From positions 868,001-932,000 of the forward strand of contig CAXXKZ010000011.1 of NCBI GenBank assembly GCA_963665545.2: a stretch of 64,000 nt of DNA, in the 5' to 3' direction. Below, piece by piece: positions 1 through 9,142 of the stretch (position 1 is its first letter; each line of letters opens with the position of its first letter). The translations under genes and the position numbers were made by a program. Source of the stretch: G963665545 sp963665545 (GTDB lineage: Bacteria > Pseudomonadota > Gammaproteobacteria > Xanthomonadales > SZUA-36). The notes under the pieces are model-generated. The model searched no databases. It saw nothing but the letters and a program-made list of their open reading frames with translations, and was not told the DNA's origin.

Positions 1-1089
1 GGGACCCTGGATCGTCAAACACGGTTTGAACTCGCGGTAGCGGCATTTAACCGTGTTGCCCAATACGACGGAGCCATCAGCCACTGGCTTTCAGCCCACA
101 ACGGCGCGGCGGGCGACAGCGGTATGCTGGAAGTATTTCCCGGACAAAGCAACGCGACTTTTATTAAGGTGATGGATTTGCGCTACGGCGAAAACCCACA
201 CCAGCGGGCCGCCTGGTACCGCGATCTGTACCCGGCCGCCGGCAGCCTGTCCGGCTCAAGGCAACTTCAGGGCAAGGCGTTGTCCTTCAACAATATCAAC
301 GACACCGACGCGGCCTGGCAATGCGTCGGCCAATTCGAAACGCCGGCCTGTGTCATTGTCAAACACGCCAACCCATGCGGAGTTGCTGTTGCCGAGCACC
401 TCATAGACACCTACGACAAGGCATTCGCTACCGACCCCACCTCTGCGTTTGGCGGAATCATTGCCTTCAACCGCCCAGTGGATGAAGCATTGGCCGGGGA
501 GATCATTGACCGTCAATTCCTCGAGGTCCTGATTGCCCCAGCCTATAGCCAGGCGGCGCTCGAACGGCTTGCCGACAAACAAAATGTCCGCGTGCTGGAG
601 GCTGAACTGGGGCCGCGGCCTTGTCACCAGGACGCCAAACGCGTGGCCAGCGGCTTGTTGATCCAAACTGCCGACGATGCCGTGATCACCCGCGATGATT
701 GCCGCGTGGTTACCGACCGTCAACCGGATGAGCAAGAATGGCAGGACCTGCTGTTTGCCTGGAAAACCGCGCGCATGGTTAAGTCCAATGCAATCGTCTA
801 CGCCGCGGGTGGCCGCACTCTGGGTATTGGCGCCGGACAGATGAGCCGGGTCGACTCCTCCCGCATTGGCCGCTGGAAAGCGCAAGACGCGGGTCTGGAT
901 CTCAATGGCTCAGCCATGGCTTCCGATGCTTTCTTTCCGTTTCGAGATGGCCTTGACACTGCTGGCGATGCCGGCGTTGCGGCGGTTATTCAGCCCGGTG
1001 GATCCATGCGTGACGACGAGGTGATTGCGGCCGCCAACGAGCACGGCATGACGATGGTATTTACTGCTGTGCGACATTTTCGGCACTGA
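1..1089 (+). CDS. purH: Bifunctional AICAR transformylase/IMP cyclohydrolase PurH, 3' part (5' truncated by window)
   Basis: Catalyses the last two steps of IMP synthesis in the cytoplasm. The frame is open from base 1, so the gene starts upstream; the first ATG at 124 is internal, because residues before it continue the family (RFELAVAAFNRVAQYDGAI matches the linker after the cyclohydrolase domain). About 362 residues are visible, essentially the whole transformylase domain. Family signatures seen are LRYGENPHQRAA, the catalytic KHANPCG segment, and SNAIVYA followed by GIGAGQMSR. The C-terminus ends on a family-typical segment (MTMVFTAVRHFRH). purD follows after 9 bases, so the two are one operon, as in many gammaproteobacteria. 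The N-terminal IMP cyclohydrolase domain lies outside the window. Confidence 0.97.
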   Translation, partial: GTLDRQTRFELAVAAFNRVAQYDGAISHWLSAHNGAAGDSGMLEVFPGQSNATFIKVMDLRYGENPHQRAAWYRDLYPAAGSLSGSRQLQGKALSFNNINDTDAAWQCVGQFETPACVIVKHANPCGVAVAEHLIDTYDKAFATDPTSAFGGIIAFNRPVDEALAGEIIDRQFLEVLIAPAYSQAALERLADKQNVRVLEAELGPRPCHQDAKRVASGLLIQTADDAVITRDDCRVVTDRQPDEQEWQDLLFAWKTARMVKSNAIVYAAGGRTLGIGAGQMSRVDSSRIGRWKAQDAGLDLNGSAMASDAFFPFRDGLDTAGDAGVAAVIQPGGSMRDDEVIAAANEHGMTMVFTAVRHFRH

Positions 1090-1098
1090 GGTACAACG

Positions 1099-2397
1099 AT
1101 GAGAGTCATGGTGATTGGAGGCGGAGGCCGCGAGCACGCCCTGGCCTGGAAAGCCGCACAATCGCCAATGGTCGAACGGGTTTTTGTCGCACCGGGAAAC
1201 GCAGGTACGGCGTTGGAAGAGGGCGTTGAAAACGTCGCCATCGCGGCCAACGACATACCGACTCTAATGGAATTTGCCCGCAGCAATCACGTCGGCTTGA
1301 CCATCGTGGGCCCTGAAGATCCCCTGGTCCAGGGCATAGCGGACCGCTTCAGCAATGCCGGTCTGGCTTGCTTCGGACCCAGCGCGGCGGCGGCCCAACT
1401 TGAAGGCTCGAAGGCATTTGCCAAGGAATTCATGGCCCGCCACAACATCCCAACCGCTGCATTTGGCCAGTTTACTGAGCCTGACTCTGCCATCGCATTA
1501 GTCGCCGAACATGGCTGCCCCATCGTCATCAAGGCAGACGGGCTGTCGGCCGGTAAGGGCGTGATCATCGCGCAGAACCCGACGCAGGCAGAGGCTGCGA
1601 TTCGGGACATGCTGGCCAACAACGCTTTTGGTGAAGCAGGCCACCGCGTGGTCATCGAGGAGTTTCTGGTCGGCGAGGAAGCAAGCTTCATCGTCATGGC
1701 CGACGGCGACAGTATTCTGCCGCTCGCGACCTCGCAGGATCACAAGACAATGGGGGAAGGCGACAGCGGCCCCAATACCGGCGGCATGGGCGCTTATTCG
1801 CCCGCCCCCGTCATCGATGCCGGTCTGCATGAGCGAGTCATGCAGACCATCATCCAACCGACAGTGGCGGGCATGGCCAGTGAAGGAAATCCGTTTCGAG
1901 GCTTCCTGTATGCCGGACTGATGGTTTCGCCCCAGGGCGAAGTGCGTGTGCTCGAATACAATGTGCGGTTTGGGGATCCGGAGACGCAACCGGTCATGCT
2001 GCGACTCACCTCCGACCTGGTGCAGCACTGTCTGGCGGCGCTTGAGCATCGCCTTGCCAACGAAATCGCTGAATGGGACGACCGCCCTTGCCTCGGCGTT
2101 GTCATGGCCGCCGGAGGTTATCCGGAATCCTACAGCAAGGGCCACCTGATCAGTGGCTTACAGGCGAAATTCAGCCCCGGCGTTAAAGTATTCCATGCCG
2201 GAACATCCACCACCGATAGCGGCATTGTTACCTCCGGAGGGCGTGTTCTCTGTGTCTGTGCCCTGGCTTCTTCAGTGACCCAGGCACAAACCACCGCTTA
2301 CAGCGCCTGTGCCCAAATTGCCTGGGAGGGCGCGTTTTTCAGGCGAGACATCGGCTATCGGGCCGTCGACAGGGAAACGGTATCCGCCCAGTCTTGA
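1099..2397 (+). CDS. purD: Phosphoribosylamine--glycine ligase (GAR synthetase)
   Basis: ATP-grasp ligase joining glycine to 5-phosphoribosylamine in purine synthesis. The 432 residues match the usual length of about 430. The N-terminal domain opens with MRVMVIGGGGREHALAWK. The ATP-grasp region carries KADGLSAGKGV, the SQDHKTMGEGDSGPNTGGMG segment and EYNVRFGDPETQ, all diagnostic. The ATG is preceded by a GAGG ribosome site that overlaps the purH stop. The gene is co-directional with purH and is followed after 34 bases by uvrD. The product is unambiguous. Confidence 0.98.
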   Translation: MRVMVIGGGGREHALAWKAAQSPMVERVFVAPGNAGTALEEGVENVAIAANDIPTLMEFARSNHVGLTIVGPEDPLVQGIADRFSNAGLACFGPSAAAAQLEGSKAFAKEFMARHNIPTAAFGQFTEPDSAIALVAEHGCPIVIKADGLSAGKGVIIAQNPTQAEAAIRDMLANNAFGEAGHRVVIEEFLVGEEASFIVMADGDSILPLATSQDHKTMGEGDSGPNTGGMGAYSPAPVIDAGLHERVMQTIIQPTVAGMASEGNPFRGFLYAGLMVSPQGEVRVLEYNVRFGDPETQPVMLRLTSDLVQHCLAALEHRLANEIAEWDDRPCLGVVMAAGGYPESYSKGHLISGLQAKFSPGVKVFHAGTSTTDSGIVTSGGRVLCVCALASSVTQAQTTAYSACAQIAWEGAFFRRDIGYRAVDRETVSAQS

Positions 2398-2431
2398 GGG
2401 GCGAGGCAACCTGACCCAATGAGGCGCTGAT

Positions 2432-4642
2432 ATGGATGTCTCCCATATATTGAACGAGCTCAATCAGGCGCAGCGCGAGGCGGTCAGCGCGCCGGATAAG
2501 CATCTCCTGATTTTGGCAGGCGCCGGCAGCGGCAAGACCCGGGTGCTGGTGCACCGGATCGCCTGGCTGATCCAGTGCGAGCACGTCTCTCCCCTGGGAA
2601 TTCTGGCCGTCACTTTTACCAACAAGGCAGCAGGTCAGATGCGCCAGCGAACGGGGGAACTGCTGAACATATCGCCGCGGCCGCTGTGGATTGGAACCTT
2701 TCACGGCATTGCACATCGGTTGCTGCGCATGCACTTTGATGCGGCCGGATTGCCGGAGTCTTTTCAGATTCTCGATTCAGATGATCAGTTCCGGCTATTG
2801 CGTCGGATCATACGCGATGAAGGCATGGACGAGGCGCATTGGCCCGCCCGGCAAGCCCAGTGGTTCATCAATGCCCGCAAAGACGAGGGCCAGCGCCCGC
2901 ATCATATTGAACACATGGATCACCCGGTGACTTCAGCGTGGGTACAGGTTTACCAGCGTTACGAGGAATATTGCCATCGGGGCGGGCTGGTGGACTTTGC
3001 CGAATTGTTGTTGCGGGCACATGAATTGTGGCTGGAACAGCCTGACTTGCTGCGCCATTACCGGCAAAGACTGCAGTACCTCCTGATTGACGAATTCCAG
3101 GACACCAACGCCATTCAATACGCCTGGATTCGCATGCTGGCTGGCGACAGCGGCAGTGTATTTGTTGTGGGTGACGACGACCAGTCAATATACGGCTGGC
3201 GCGGAGCAAAAGTCGAGAATGTGCAGTATTTCGTGCGGGACTTTCCTGCCGTAAGAACGGTTCGGCTGGAACAAAATTATCGCTCCACCGGCAATATTCT
3301 CGATGCTGCCAATGCCCTGATTGCCAACAACCATGGACGTATGGGCAAAAAGCTGTGGACAGCTGGTGAACAAGGCCGCCCCATCCAGCTCTACTCTGCT
3401 TTCAATGAACAGGATGAAGCTCGCTATGTGGTCGAGCGCATCGAGCAGTGGCTGGCAGACGGACGCAAGGCCACCGATGCGGCCATTTTGTACCGCACCA
3501 CTGCACAGTCCAGATTGTTCGAAGATTACTTGTTGCGTGCCGGCGTCGCTTACCGGGTTTATGGCGGGCAGCGGTTCTTCGAGCGTACCGAGGTGCGCGA
3601 CGCCCTCGCCTATCTGAGGCTGATGAACAATCCCAACGATGACGCCGCCATTGAGCGAGTGATCAACAGGCCCACCCGCGGAATTGGTGACAAAACCGTC
3701 AACCTGATTCGCCTGCAGGCGCACGAGACGGGTCTCAGCCTGTGGCAGGCCAGCCAGGAGTGCCTCAAACAGGACATCTTCACTTCACGTGCCGCCAACA
3801 TGGTGCGCTCATTCCTGCAGTTGATTGAAGGCCTGGGAGAGCGCATGAAGGACTGGACGTTGGGCAACCAGATGCAGGGTGTCATTGATGACAGCAACCT
3901 GGTTTCGGCCTACAACACCGAGGCCCCAGAGCGCAGAGAGACCCGGATTGAAAATCTCGGGGAACTGGTGAATGCCGCCGATGCGTTCATTCTCCCAAAC
4001 GAAGACGCCGATGCGGGTATGTCGGAACTTCAATCCTTTCTCAGCCATGCTGCACTTGAAGCCGGAGAGACCCAGGGAGAGCGATGGGAAGACTGTGTGC
4101 AGCTCATGACCCTGCATTCGGCCAAAGGCCTGGAGTTTCCCCTGGTTTTCGTCTCCGGGATGGAAGACGGCCTGTTTCCCCATCAGCGCTCGGTAGAAGA
4201 ATCGGGTGGGCGCGTGGAGGAAGAGCGCCGCCTGTGCTACGTCGGTATGACCCGGGCTCGAGAATTGTTGTACCTGACCCATGCCGAGGTCCGCAGAATG
4301 CACGGCTCTGAGAGTTTCTCCCGACCATCGCGCTTTATCGACGAGATACCTGCCGAACTGATCGAAGAGATCCGACCGCGCATGTCTGTCTCCCGGCCCT
4401 TCGTATCCAGTCGCGCGCCTTCCCGGGGCCGGGCGCGGCACACAGGGCGCACCCATGTACCCGGCCAGGAGTGGCCGTTCCGTCTCGGCGAGGGGGTCCG
4501 TCACAAGAAGTTTGGGCCGGGCACCGTGGTCGCGTTTGAAGGCTCGGGAGATCATACCCGCGTGCAGGTCAATTTCGACCAGGCCGGCGCCAAGTGGCTG
4601 GTTTTGGCCTACGCCAACCTCCAGTCAGATCGGGCCCCATGA
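2432..4642 (+). CDS. uvrD: DNA helicase II, UvrD/Rep superfamily 1
   Basis: 3'-5' helicase of nucleotide excision and mismatch repair. The 736 residues compare with about 720 in E. coli UvrD. Motifs in order: Walker A AGAGSGKT near residue 30, motif Ia AVTFTNKAA, Walker B LLIDEFQD near 218, motif III GDDDQSIYGWRGA near 248, motif V TLHSAKGLEFP near 556, and motif VI YVGMTRARE near 603. The C-terminus carries the UvrD Tudor-like segment (GVRHKKFGPGTVVA), which favours UvrD over Rep or PcrA. A GAGG precedes the ATG. The stop overlaps the next start as ATGA, implying translational coupling. Confidence 0.96.
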   Translation: MDVSHILNELNQAQREAVSAPDKHLLILAGAGSGKTRVLVHRIAWLIQCEHVSPLGILAVTFTNKAAGQMRQRTGELLNISPRPLWIGTFHGIAHRLLRMHFDAAGLPESFQILDSDDQFRLLRRIIRDEGMDEAHWPARQAQWFINARKDEGQRPHHIEHMDHPVTSAWVQVYQRYEEYCHRGGLVDFAELLLRAHELWLEQPDLLRHYRQRLQYLLIDEFQDTNAIQYAWIRMLAGDSGSVFVVGDDDQSIYGWRGAKVENVQYFVRDFPAVRTVRLEQNYRSTGNILDAANALIANNHGRMGKKLWTAGEQGRPIQLYSAFNEQDEARYVVERIEQWLADGRKATDAAILYRTTAQSRLFEDYLLRAGVAYRVYGGQRFFERTEVRDALAYLRLMNNPNDDAAIERVINRPTRGIGDKTVNLIRLQAHETGLSLWQASQECLKQDIFTSRAANMVRSFLQLIEGLGERMKDWTLGNQMQGVIDDSNLVSAYNTEAPERRETRIENLGELVNAADAFILPNEDADAGMSELQSFLSHAALEAGETQGERWEDCVQLMTLHSAKGLEFPLVFVSGMEDGLFPHQRSVEESGGRVEEERRLCYVGMTRARELLYLTHAEVRRMHGSESFSRPSRFIDEIPAELIEEIRPRMSVSRPFVSSRAPSRGRARHTGRTHVPGQEWPFRLGEGVRHKKFGPGTVVAFEGSGDHTRVQVNFDQAGAKWLVLAYANLQSDRAP

Positions 4643-5508
4643 GGAATCAAATTGAAGTCAGCCTGGAGACCGACCGGGGCAAAATCGCCGGCATACACTG
4701 GCCCGTAGCGGCCGGGCCCAGGGTCTTGTGCCTTCACGGCTGGCTGGACAATGCCGCCTCCTTCGCGCCAATCGCTGAACACGCAACAGAATTAGACATG
4801 GTCGCGCTTGATTTTCCGGGCCACGGTAAGTCGTCTCACCACCACCCCAACGCTCGCTATCACTTTGCCGATTACCTGTCGGACGTCCATGCAGCACTTG
4901 AAGCACTCCAATGGCAGCAGTGCCACCTGCTGGGCCACTCTCTGGGAGCAGGGGTATCGAGCCTCTTTGCGGCAGGACTGCCACAGGCCGTGGTCAGCCT
5001 GACCATGCTGGATTGTCTGGGTCCCTGGGCCGGCAGGAATGACGCAGCCGGTGCGAGACTGCGTAGAAGCATGGCAAACCTGTCAAAGCCAAAACGAGCC
5101 CTCAAGCCTTACCCTTCCATCGCTGACATGGTCACAGCGCGACAAAGCCAGGCAGTCATCTCCGCGCAGGCCGCCACCTTGTTGTGCCGGCGCGGCGCAC
5201 AGATGGTGGGTGACCACTATCAGTGGCGCAGCGACCCCAGGCTCCACTGGGTGTCCCCGGTTGTTTTGTCAGAAGAACAGGCGTTGGATTGCCTGGCGCT
5301 GATTGAAGCGCCGATGCTGTCCGTCTTGGCCACACTGCTGTCAAAGCGCTGGTCAGGCGCCGAGGCGGCGCGGCGCCGGGAAATTATGCACGGCTGCCAG
5401 GTTGAAGAGGTGGCGGGGAATCACCACGTGCATATGGACGAGGCAGCCGCCGTGGCGGCCCACGTTGTCCGATTTATCATGCAGCACCATACAGGAGACA
5501 GGATTTGA
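4639..5508 (+). CDS. Alpha/beta-fold hydrolase
   Basis: Putative serine hydrolase of the alpha/beta fold, substrate unknown. The chosen ATG at 4639 forms an ATGA overlap with the uvrD stop; a longer frame from 4594 reads into uvrD and is not used. The protein has 289 residues. Visible are the oxyanion strand LCLHGWLDNAASF near residue 28, the ALDFPGHGKS segment, and the nucleophile elbow GHSLGAG near residue 98. A late histidine in NHHVHMD is the likely third triad member. It overlaps pyrF by four bases (TTGA), so uvrD, this gene and pyrF are co-translated. It resembles the MhpC/YbfF type of soluble esterase, but I cannot name the reaction. Confidence 0.85.
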   Translation: MRNQIEVSLETDRGKIAGIHWPVAAGPRVLCLHGWLDNAASFAPIAEHATELDMVALDFPGHGKSSHHHPNARYHFADYLSDVHAALEALQWQQCHLLGHSLGAGVSSLFAAGLPQAVVSLTMLDCLGPWAGRNDAAGARLRRSMANLSKPKRALKPYPSIADMVTARQSQAVISAQAATLLCRRGAQMVGDHYQWRSDPRLHWVSPVVLSEEQALDCLALIEAPMLSVLATLLSKRWSGAEAARRREIMHGCQVEEVAGNHHVHMDEAAAVAAHVVRFIMQHHTGDRI

Positions 5509-6224
5509 ACAGGACAACCATACCCGTGCGCGAGCGATTGATATTCGCACTCGATGTTCCGGATCTGGAACGGGCCCGCAACCTGGTTAGCCAACTCGGT
5601 GATGCGGTCGAGTTCTACAAACTGGGTCTGGAATTCTTTCTGTCGGGCAATTACTTCGAACTCGCCGCCGAACTACGTGCTGAGGGTAAGAAGATATTCG
5701 CAGACCTCAAGCTCTTCGATATTCCTGCGACCGTGGCATCTGCGGTCAAGCAGCTCGCCCGTCACCAGGTTGATTTTTGCACGGTACACGGCAACGACAG
5801 CATGCTGGAGGCTGCGGCCAATGCCAAGGGAGACGTAAAAGTACTCGCGGTTACCACCCTCACCAGCCTCGACCAGGGAGACCTCAATGACCTGGGCTTT
5901 CAGTGCGATGCCCATAGCCTGGTGCTCTCCCGCGCTCGCCGAGCCCTGGAACTGGGCTGCGATGGCGTGGTGTCTTCCGGACTGGAAGTCGCGGCGCTGA
6001 GAGAATCGGTGGATCACGCGCTGCTGGCCGTGTGTCCCGGCATCCGACCGATACTGAACCAGGAACTTCCGCCTGACGACCAACAACGAATCGTGACTCC
6101 GGCACAGGCCATTCGAAGCGGCGCTGATTACCTGGTGGTCGGGCGGCCGATCCGCGACGCAGCAGACCCCTATCAGGCCGCATCACTGATTCAGGCTGAG
6201 ATCGCCGCCGCACTGACCGACTGA
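5505..6224 (+). CDS. pyrF: Orotidine 5'-phosphate decarboxylase
   Basis: Converts OMP to UMP, the last step of de novo UMP synthesis. The 239 residues match the short bacterial form. The core signature FADLKLFDIPATV with its catalytic Asp/Lys lies near residue 62. Other family segments are LIFALDVPD at the N-terminus, YKLGLEFF, and the phosphate-binding end YLVVGRPIRDAADP. The start is TTG at 5505, overlapping the preceding stop. A GGAGA ribosome site lies a few bases upstream. The final residues TD are followed by the sRNA-like locus at 6244. Confidence 0.96.
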   Translation: MNRTTIPVRERLIFALDVPDLERARNLVSQLGDAVEFYKLGLEFFLSGNYFELAAELRAEGKKIFADLKLFDIPATVASAVKQLARHQVDFCTVHGNDSMLEAAANAKGDVKVLAVTTLTSLDQGDLNDLGFQCDAHSLVLSRARRALELGCDGVVSSGLEVAALRESVDHALLAVCPGIRPILNQELPPDDQQRIVTPAQAIRSGADYLVVGRPIRDAADPYQAASLIQAEIAAALTD

Positions 6225-6243
6225 ACCCTGCCAGATCTGCTTG

Positions 6244-6272
6244 TTGACATACTTAACGTTTGACATTATGAT
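6244..6272 (+). promoter_or_regulatory. Strong sigma70-type promoter
   Basis: TTGACA at 6244-6249, a 17-bp spacer, and TATGAT at 6267-6272. The -35 matches the consensus perfectly and the -10 matches in five of six positions with ideal spacing. Predicted start is near 6279. It lies just after the pyrF stop and points into a stretch with no start codon before a strong terminator at 6385, so it most likely drives a short untranslated RNA rather than plsB. Confidence 0.75.
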
Positions 6273-6278
6273 ATCTAT

Positions 6279-6418
6279 GTAACTAGTTAAAAATAAATAA
6301 GAACTGAGTACAACTAATTGAGTGGACTGCAGATAGAAAATCCCTTTTAGCAGAAAAACCGATCCTCTCCGGCTCTGCCGGATTTCCGGGTATGTTAATG
6401 ACGTGCCCGGATTTTTTT
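6279..6418 (+). ncRNA. Candidate small RNA of about 140 nt
   Basis: Bounded by the consensus promoter at 6244-6272 and an 11-bp stem terminator ending in seven T. There is no ATG before 6392, and the GTG and TTG frames close within about ten codons, so it is unlikely to be coding. The 5' part is A-rich (AAAAATAAATAAGAAC), of the sort that can bind the distal face of Hfq. A 6-bp hairpin with a TCT loop (6368-6382) precedes the terminator. I recognise no named sRNA family. An alternative reading is a pyrF terminator with a promoter-like sequence upstream by chance. Confidence 0.5.
6385..6418 (+). terminator. Rho-independent terminator
   Basis: Bases 6385-6395 (TCCGGGTATGT) can pair with 6401-6411 (ACGTGCCCGGA) as an 11-bp stem including two G-U pairs, closing a five-base loop. 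Seven T follow at 6412-6418. It ends the candidate sRNA and any read-through from pyrF, and insulates plsB. Confidence 0.8.
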
Positions 6419-6438
6419 GCCTGCAATTTTCCTTTGAA

Positions 6439-6466
6439 ATGACAAGCTGTTGCAGCCTGTTAGAAT
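6439..6466 (+). promoter_or_regulatory. Probable plsB promoter
   Basis: ATGACA (6439-6444), a 16-bp spacer, then TAGAAT (6461-6466) with an extended -10 TG at 6458-6459. It lies downstream of the terminator and upstream of plsB, leaving a leader of about 100 nt. The placement is sensible but the match is only partial. Confidence 0.45.
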
Positions 6467-6482
6467 ATTCTCGAATGATTTG

Positions 6483-6508
6483 CCGGGAGCACCCCGGTGA
6501 AAACCGGG
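6483..6508 (+). promoter_or_regulatory. Alternative hairpins in the plsB leader
   Basis: CCGGG at 6483-6487 can pair with CCCGG at 6493-6497. The same 6493-6498 bases can instead pair with ACCGGG at 6503-6508 across a GAAA tetraloop. The two stems are mutually exclusive. An 18-codon ORF (6535-6591) follows and overlaps the plsB start. Whether this is regulatory is not shown by the sequence. Confidence 0.35.
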
Positions 6509-6571
6509 CTAACCAGGGCTTTTCACTCGCGCGCATGCAGCTGAACGAAACCACGAATCTCACCCCGCAAA

Positions 6572-9142
6572 TTGTCCGTCGTGGAGGCTAATCCAAGACT
6601 TCTGGATCGACTTCGTATGCGCTGGTGGGGCGCCTTGAGCGGCATTCTGCATTGCTGGGTTACAACCCGGGAAATGCCTGAGTCTGCCAGCAAGATCGGC
6701 ATCTCCAAAGATGTTCCGCTGTGCTATGTGATGGACGCATACGCCCTGTCTTCCTTGCTGATTTTGGACCGTAGCTGCGCGGCACTGGGCTTGCAGCGCC
6801 CCCTTCTGCCACTTGGGCCAGCACCTGAGCTGGCCCCAAAGTTCGACCCCAAAGCCTATGCGGTGCTCAAGCGCAAGAAAGGCCTGATTTTACGCCGCAC
6901 TGACCCCCGCTCGCACTCTGACACCCTCAAACAGCTGGTGGACATGGTTTGGGACAATGAACTCAACGACATTCAGCTGGTGCCGGTAACAGTGATGATC
7001 GGCCGGGCCCCCGACAAAGAGACTCGGATCGCCAAGATCTTCTTCACCGAATCCTGGGAGATTGGCGGTCGTTTCAGACGCTTGCTCAGCACGCTGGTCA
7101 ATGGCCGTAACACACTGGTCCAGTTCAGTTCGCCGCTATCCCTGCGGGCCTTGGCTGACGAAATGTCGGTATCAATGGCACAGCGTGAGCACACGGCCGA
7201 GGATCTGGGTGCCGCACGCTGCCTGCGCAAGGTATCGCGTATTCTCCGGGTTCACTTCCGCCAGGTACGAATCGCCACCATCGGACCAGACCTGTCCCAT
7301 CGGCGCACGGTGGTGGATCAAGTGTTGCAAAGCCCCGCCATAAAGGCGGCCATCACAGACAAAGCGGCCAGGGACGGAATAACCGAAAACAAGGCGCGAA
7401 AGGTTGCCCGCTCATACGCCTTTGAGATCGCGGCGGACTATTCCTATTCATTTGTCCGCATTGCCTCATTTGCCCTCACCTGGTTCTGGAATCGCATTTA
7501 TGACGGCGTGGAATTACACCATTTCACCGAGTTCCGCTCGTCCACAACCGGCTACGAGGTAATTTACGTACCCTGTCACCGCAGCCACATCGACTACCTG
7601 TTGGTGTCATATTTTCTCTACCACAATGGACTCGTGCCCCCACATGTCGCCGGCGGCGTCAATTTAAACATACCGGTGGTCGGCAGTCTGGTCCGTAAGG
7701 GGGGCGGCTTCTTCCTGCGCCGCAGCTTTAAATCCCAAAAACTTTACTCCGATGTCTTCAATGCCTACTTTAGCCGCATCCTGTCCGAGGGCACGGCGAT
7801 AGAGTATTTCATTGAGGGTACGCGCAGCCGCTCCGGGCGCCTGTTACGGCCCATGGGCGGCATGCTGTCAATGACCGTCAGGGGCTTCCTGCGGGCGCCG
7901 TCCAGGCCGGTTATGTTTCAGCCGATCTACGTGGGCTACGAGCGTTTGGTCGAGGGTCGCAGCTACACTGCGGAATTATCCGGACAAAAGAAAAAGTCCG
8001 AATCCCTCGGCGATCTTATGCATGTGTTCAAGGTGTTGCGCCAGCGCTATGGCAAAGTCCATGTTAGTTTCGGCCAGCCCATATATCTGAATGATCTGCT
8101 GGACCGCCACGAACCCAATTGGCGCGAGCAGGAATTCGTCGAGGGCAAAAAGCCGGTGTGGCTGAATCCCCTGATCGAAGAGTTGGGCACCGGCATCATG
8201 GTCGGACTCAATGAGGCCACCCATGTCAATGCAGTAAACCTGCTGGCCATTACGCTGCTCGCTTGTCCCAAACATTCTTTGGGCCGCGACGAGCTCGAGG
8301 ATCAGCTGCGCCTTTATCTGGACCTGCTGCACCAGTGTGCTTATTCAGAACGCCTCACCATCACGGAAAAAACGCCGACGCAGATGATTGCATACGGCTG
8401 CGATCTGGGGATTATTTCAATCCGCGAGCACCCGCTGGGGGACATCGTCGCGCTGATACCGGACCGCGCCGTGCGACAGACTTATTTCAGAAACAACATC
8501 TCCCACCTGTTGGCGCTGCCTTCGCTGATTGCAGGCTGTTTCCTCAATGAGCCCGCCATTGAGCGCTCAACGCTGCTGCGGATCGTATCTTCCATTTACC
8601 CTTTTATGAAGTCCGAGTTGTACCTGCGCTGGAACATCGATGACCTGGAACAGGCAGTGGAAGAACTAACGCGCTGGCTCGTAGCGAAGAACCTTCTGCT
8701 GCTTGAAGGAGAAGAGGTCATTCGGCGCGCCAGAGGCGGCAGTGCCGAAAATTTCCGTTTGCGGCTGATGGGGCGTGCCCTGATTCAGACTTATGAGCGC
8801 TACTACATCACCATTGCGGTGCTGGCCAAGAACGGACCGGGCACCCTGACCCAGCGTGAGCTCGAACGTCTGTGTACTCTGACCGCCCAGCGAATTTCAC
8901 TCCTGAACGAGTTTGAAGCACCGGAATTCTATGAACGTACCCTGTTTCGCCAATTCATATCTCTGCTGCGGGACCTGAAGATTCTCTCGAACAACGGGCA
9001 AGAGAGGCTGGAATTCAACTCCATGATCGAACAGCTCAGTGAGGATGCCAAACGGATACTCAGCAAAGAAATTCGGCACAGCATTGTGCGAGTCGCAGCG
9101 AGTCAGGCGTCCAGATCAGGAATCAGTTTGGATTCGAGATAG
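6572..9142 (+). CDS. plsB: Glycerol-3-phosphate 1-O-acyltransferase
   Basis: Inner-membrane-associated enzyme that acylates the sn-1 position of glycerol-3-phosphate, the first step of phospholipid synthesis. It has 856 residues against about 807 in E. coli. Acyltransferase motif I (HRSHIDYL, the HX4D catalytic pair) is near residue 336, followed by the GVNLNIPVVG block and motif III IEGTRSRSGR near residue 415. The alpha-helical C-terminal domain is complete. The start is uncertain: TTG at 6572, GTG at 6581 and ATG at 6617 are all in frame, none has a good ribosome site, and ATG at 6617 would give a family-like N-terminus. It overlaps the convergent DUF465 gene by 40 bases at the 3' end. Confidence 0.95.
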   Translation: MSVVEANPRLLDRLRMRWWGALSGILHCWVTTREMPESASKIGISKDVPLCYVMDAYALSSLLILDRSCAALGLQRPLLPLGPAPELAPKFDPKAYAVLKRKKGLILRRTDPRSHSDTLKQLVDMVWDNELNDIQLVPVTVMIGRAPDKETRIAKIFFTESWEIGGRFRRLLSTLVNGRNTLVQFSSPLSLRALADEMSVSMAQREHTAEDLGAARCLRKVSRILRVHFRQVRIATIGPDLSHRRTVVDQVLQSPAIKAAITDKAARDGITENKARKVARSYAFEIAADYSYSFVRIASFALTWFWNRIYDGVELHHFTEFRSSTTGYEVIYVPCHRSHIDYLLVSYFLYHNGLVPPHVAGGVNLNIPVVGSLVRKGGGFFLRRSFKSQKLYSDVFNAYFSRILSEGTAIEYFIEGTRSRSGRLLRPMGGMLSMTVRGFLRAPSRPVMFQPIYVGYERLVEGRSYTAELSGQKKKSESLGDLMHVFKVLRQRYGKVHVSFGQPIYLNDLLDRHEPNWREQEFVEGKKPVWLNPLIEELGTGIMVGLNEATHVNAVNLLAITLLACPKHSLGRDELEDQLRLYLDLLHQCAYSERLTITEKTPTQMIAYGCDLGIISIREHPLGDIVALIPDRAVRQTYFRNNISHLLALPSLIAGCFLNEPAIERSTLLRIVSSIYPFMKSELYLRWNIDDLEQAVEELTRWLVAKNLLLLEGEEVIRRARGGSAENFRLRLMGRALIQTYERYYITIAVLAKNGPGTLTQRELERLCTLTAQRISLLNEFEAPEFYERTLFRQFISLLRDLKILSNNGQERLEFNSMIEQLSEDAKRILSKEIRHSIVRVAASQASRSGISLDSR

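Noticed and set aside
4594..4638. 15-residue upstream extension of the alpha/beta hydrolase
   Set aside because: It reads through the end of uvrD in another frame; the ATGA overlap at 4639 is the natural start.
6183..6563. 126-residue minus-strand frame across pyrF end and the sRNA locus
   Set aside because: It runs antisense through the strong promoter and terminator and has no protein-like character.
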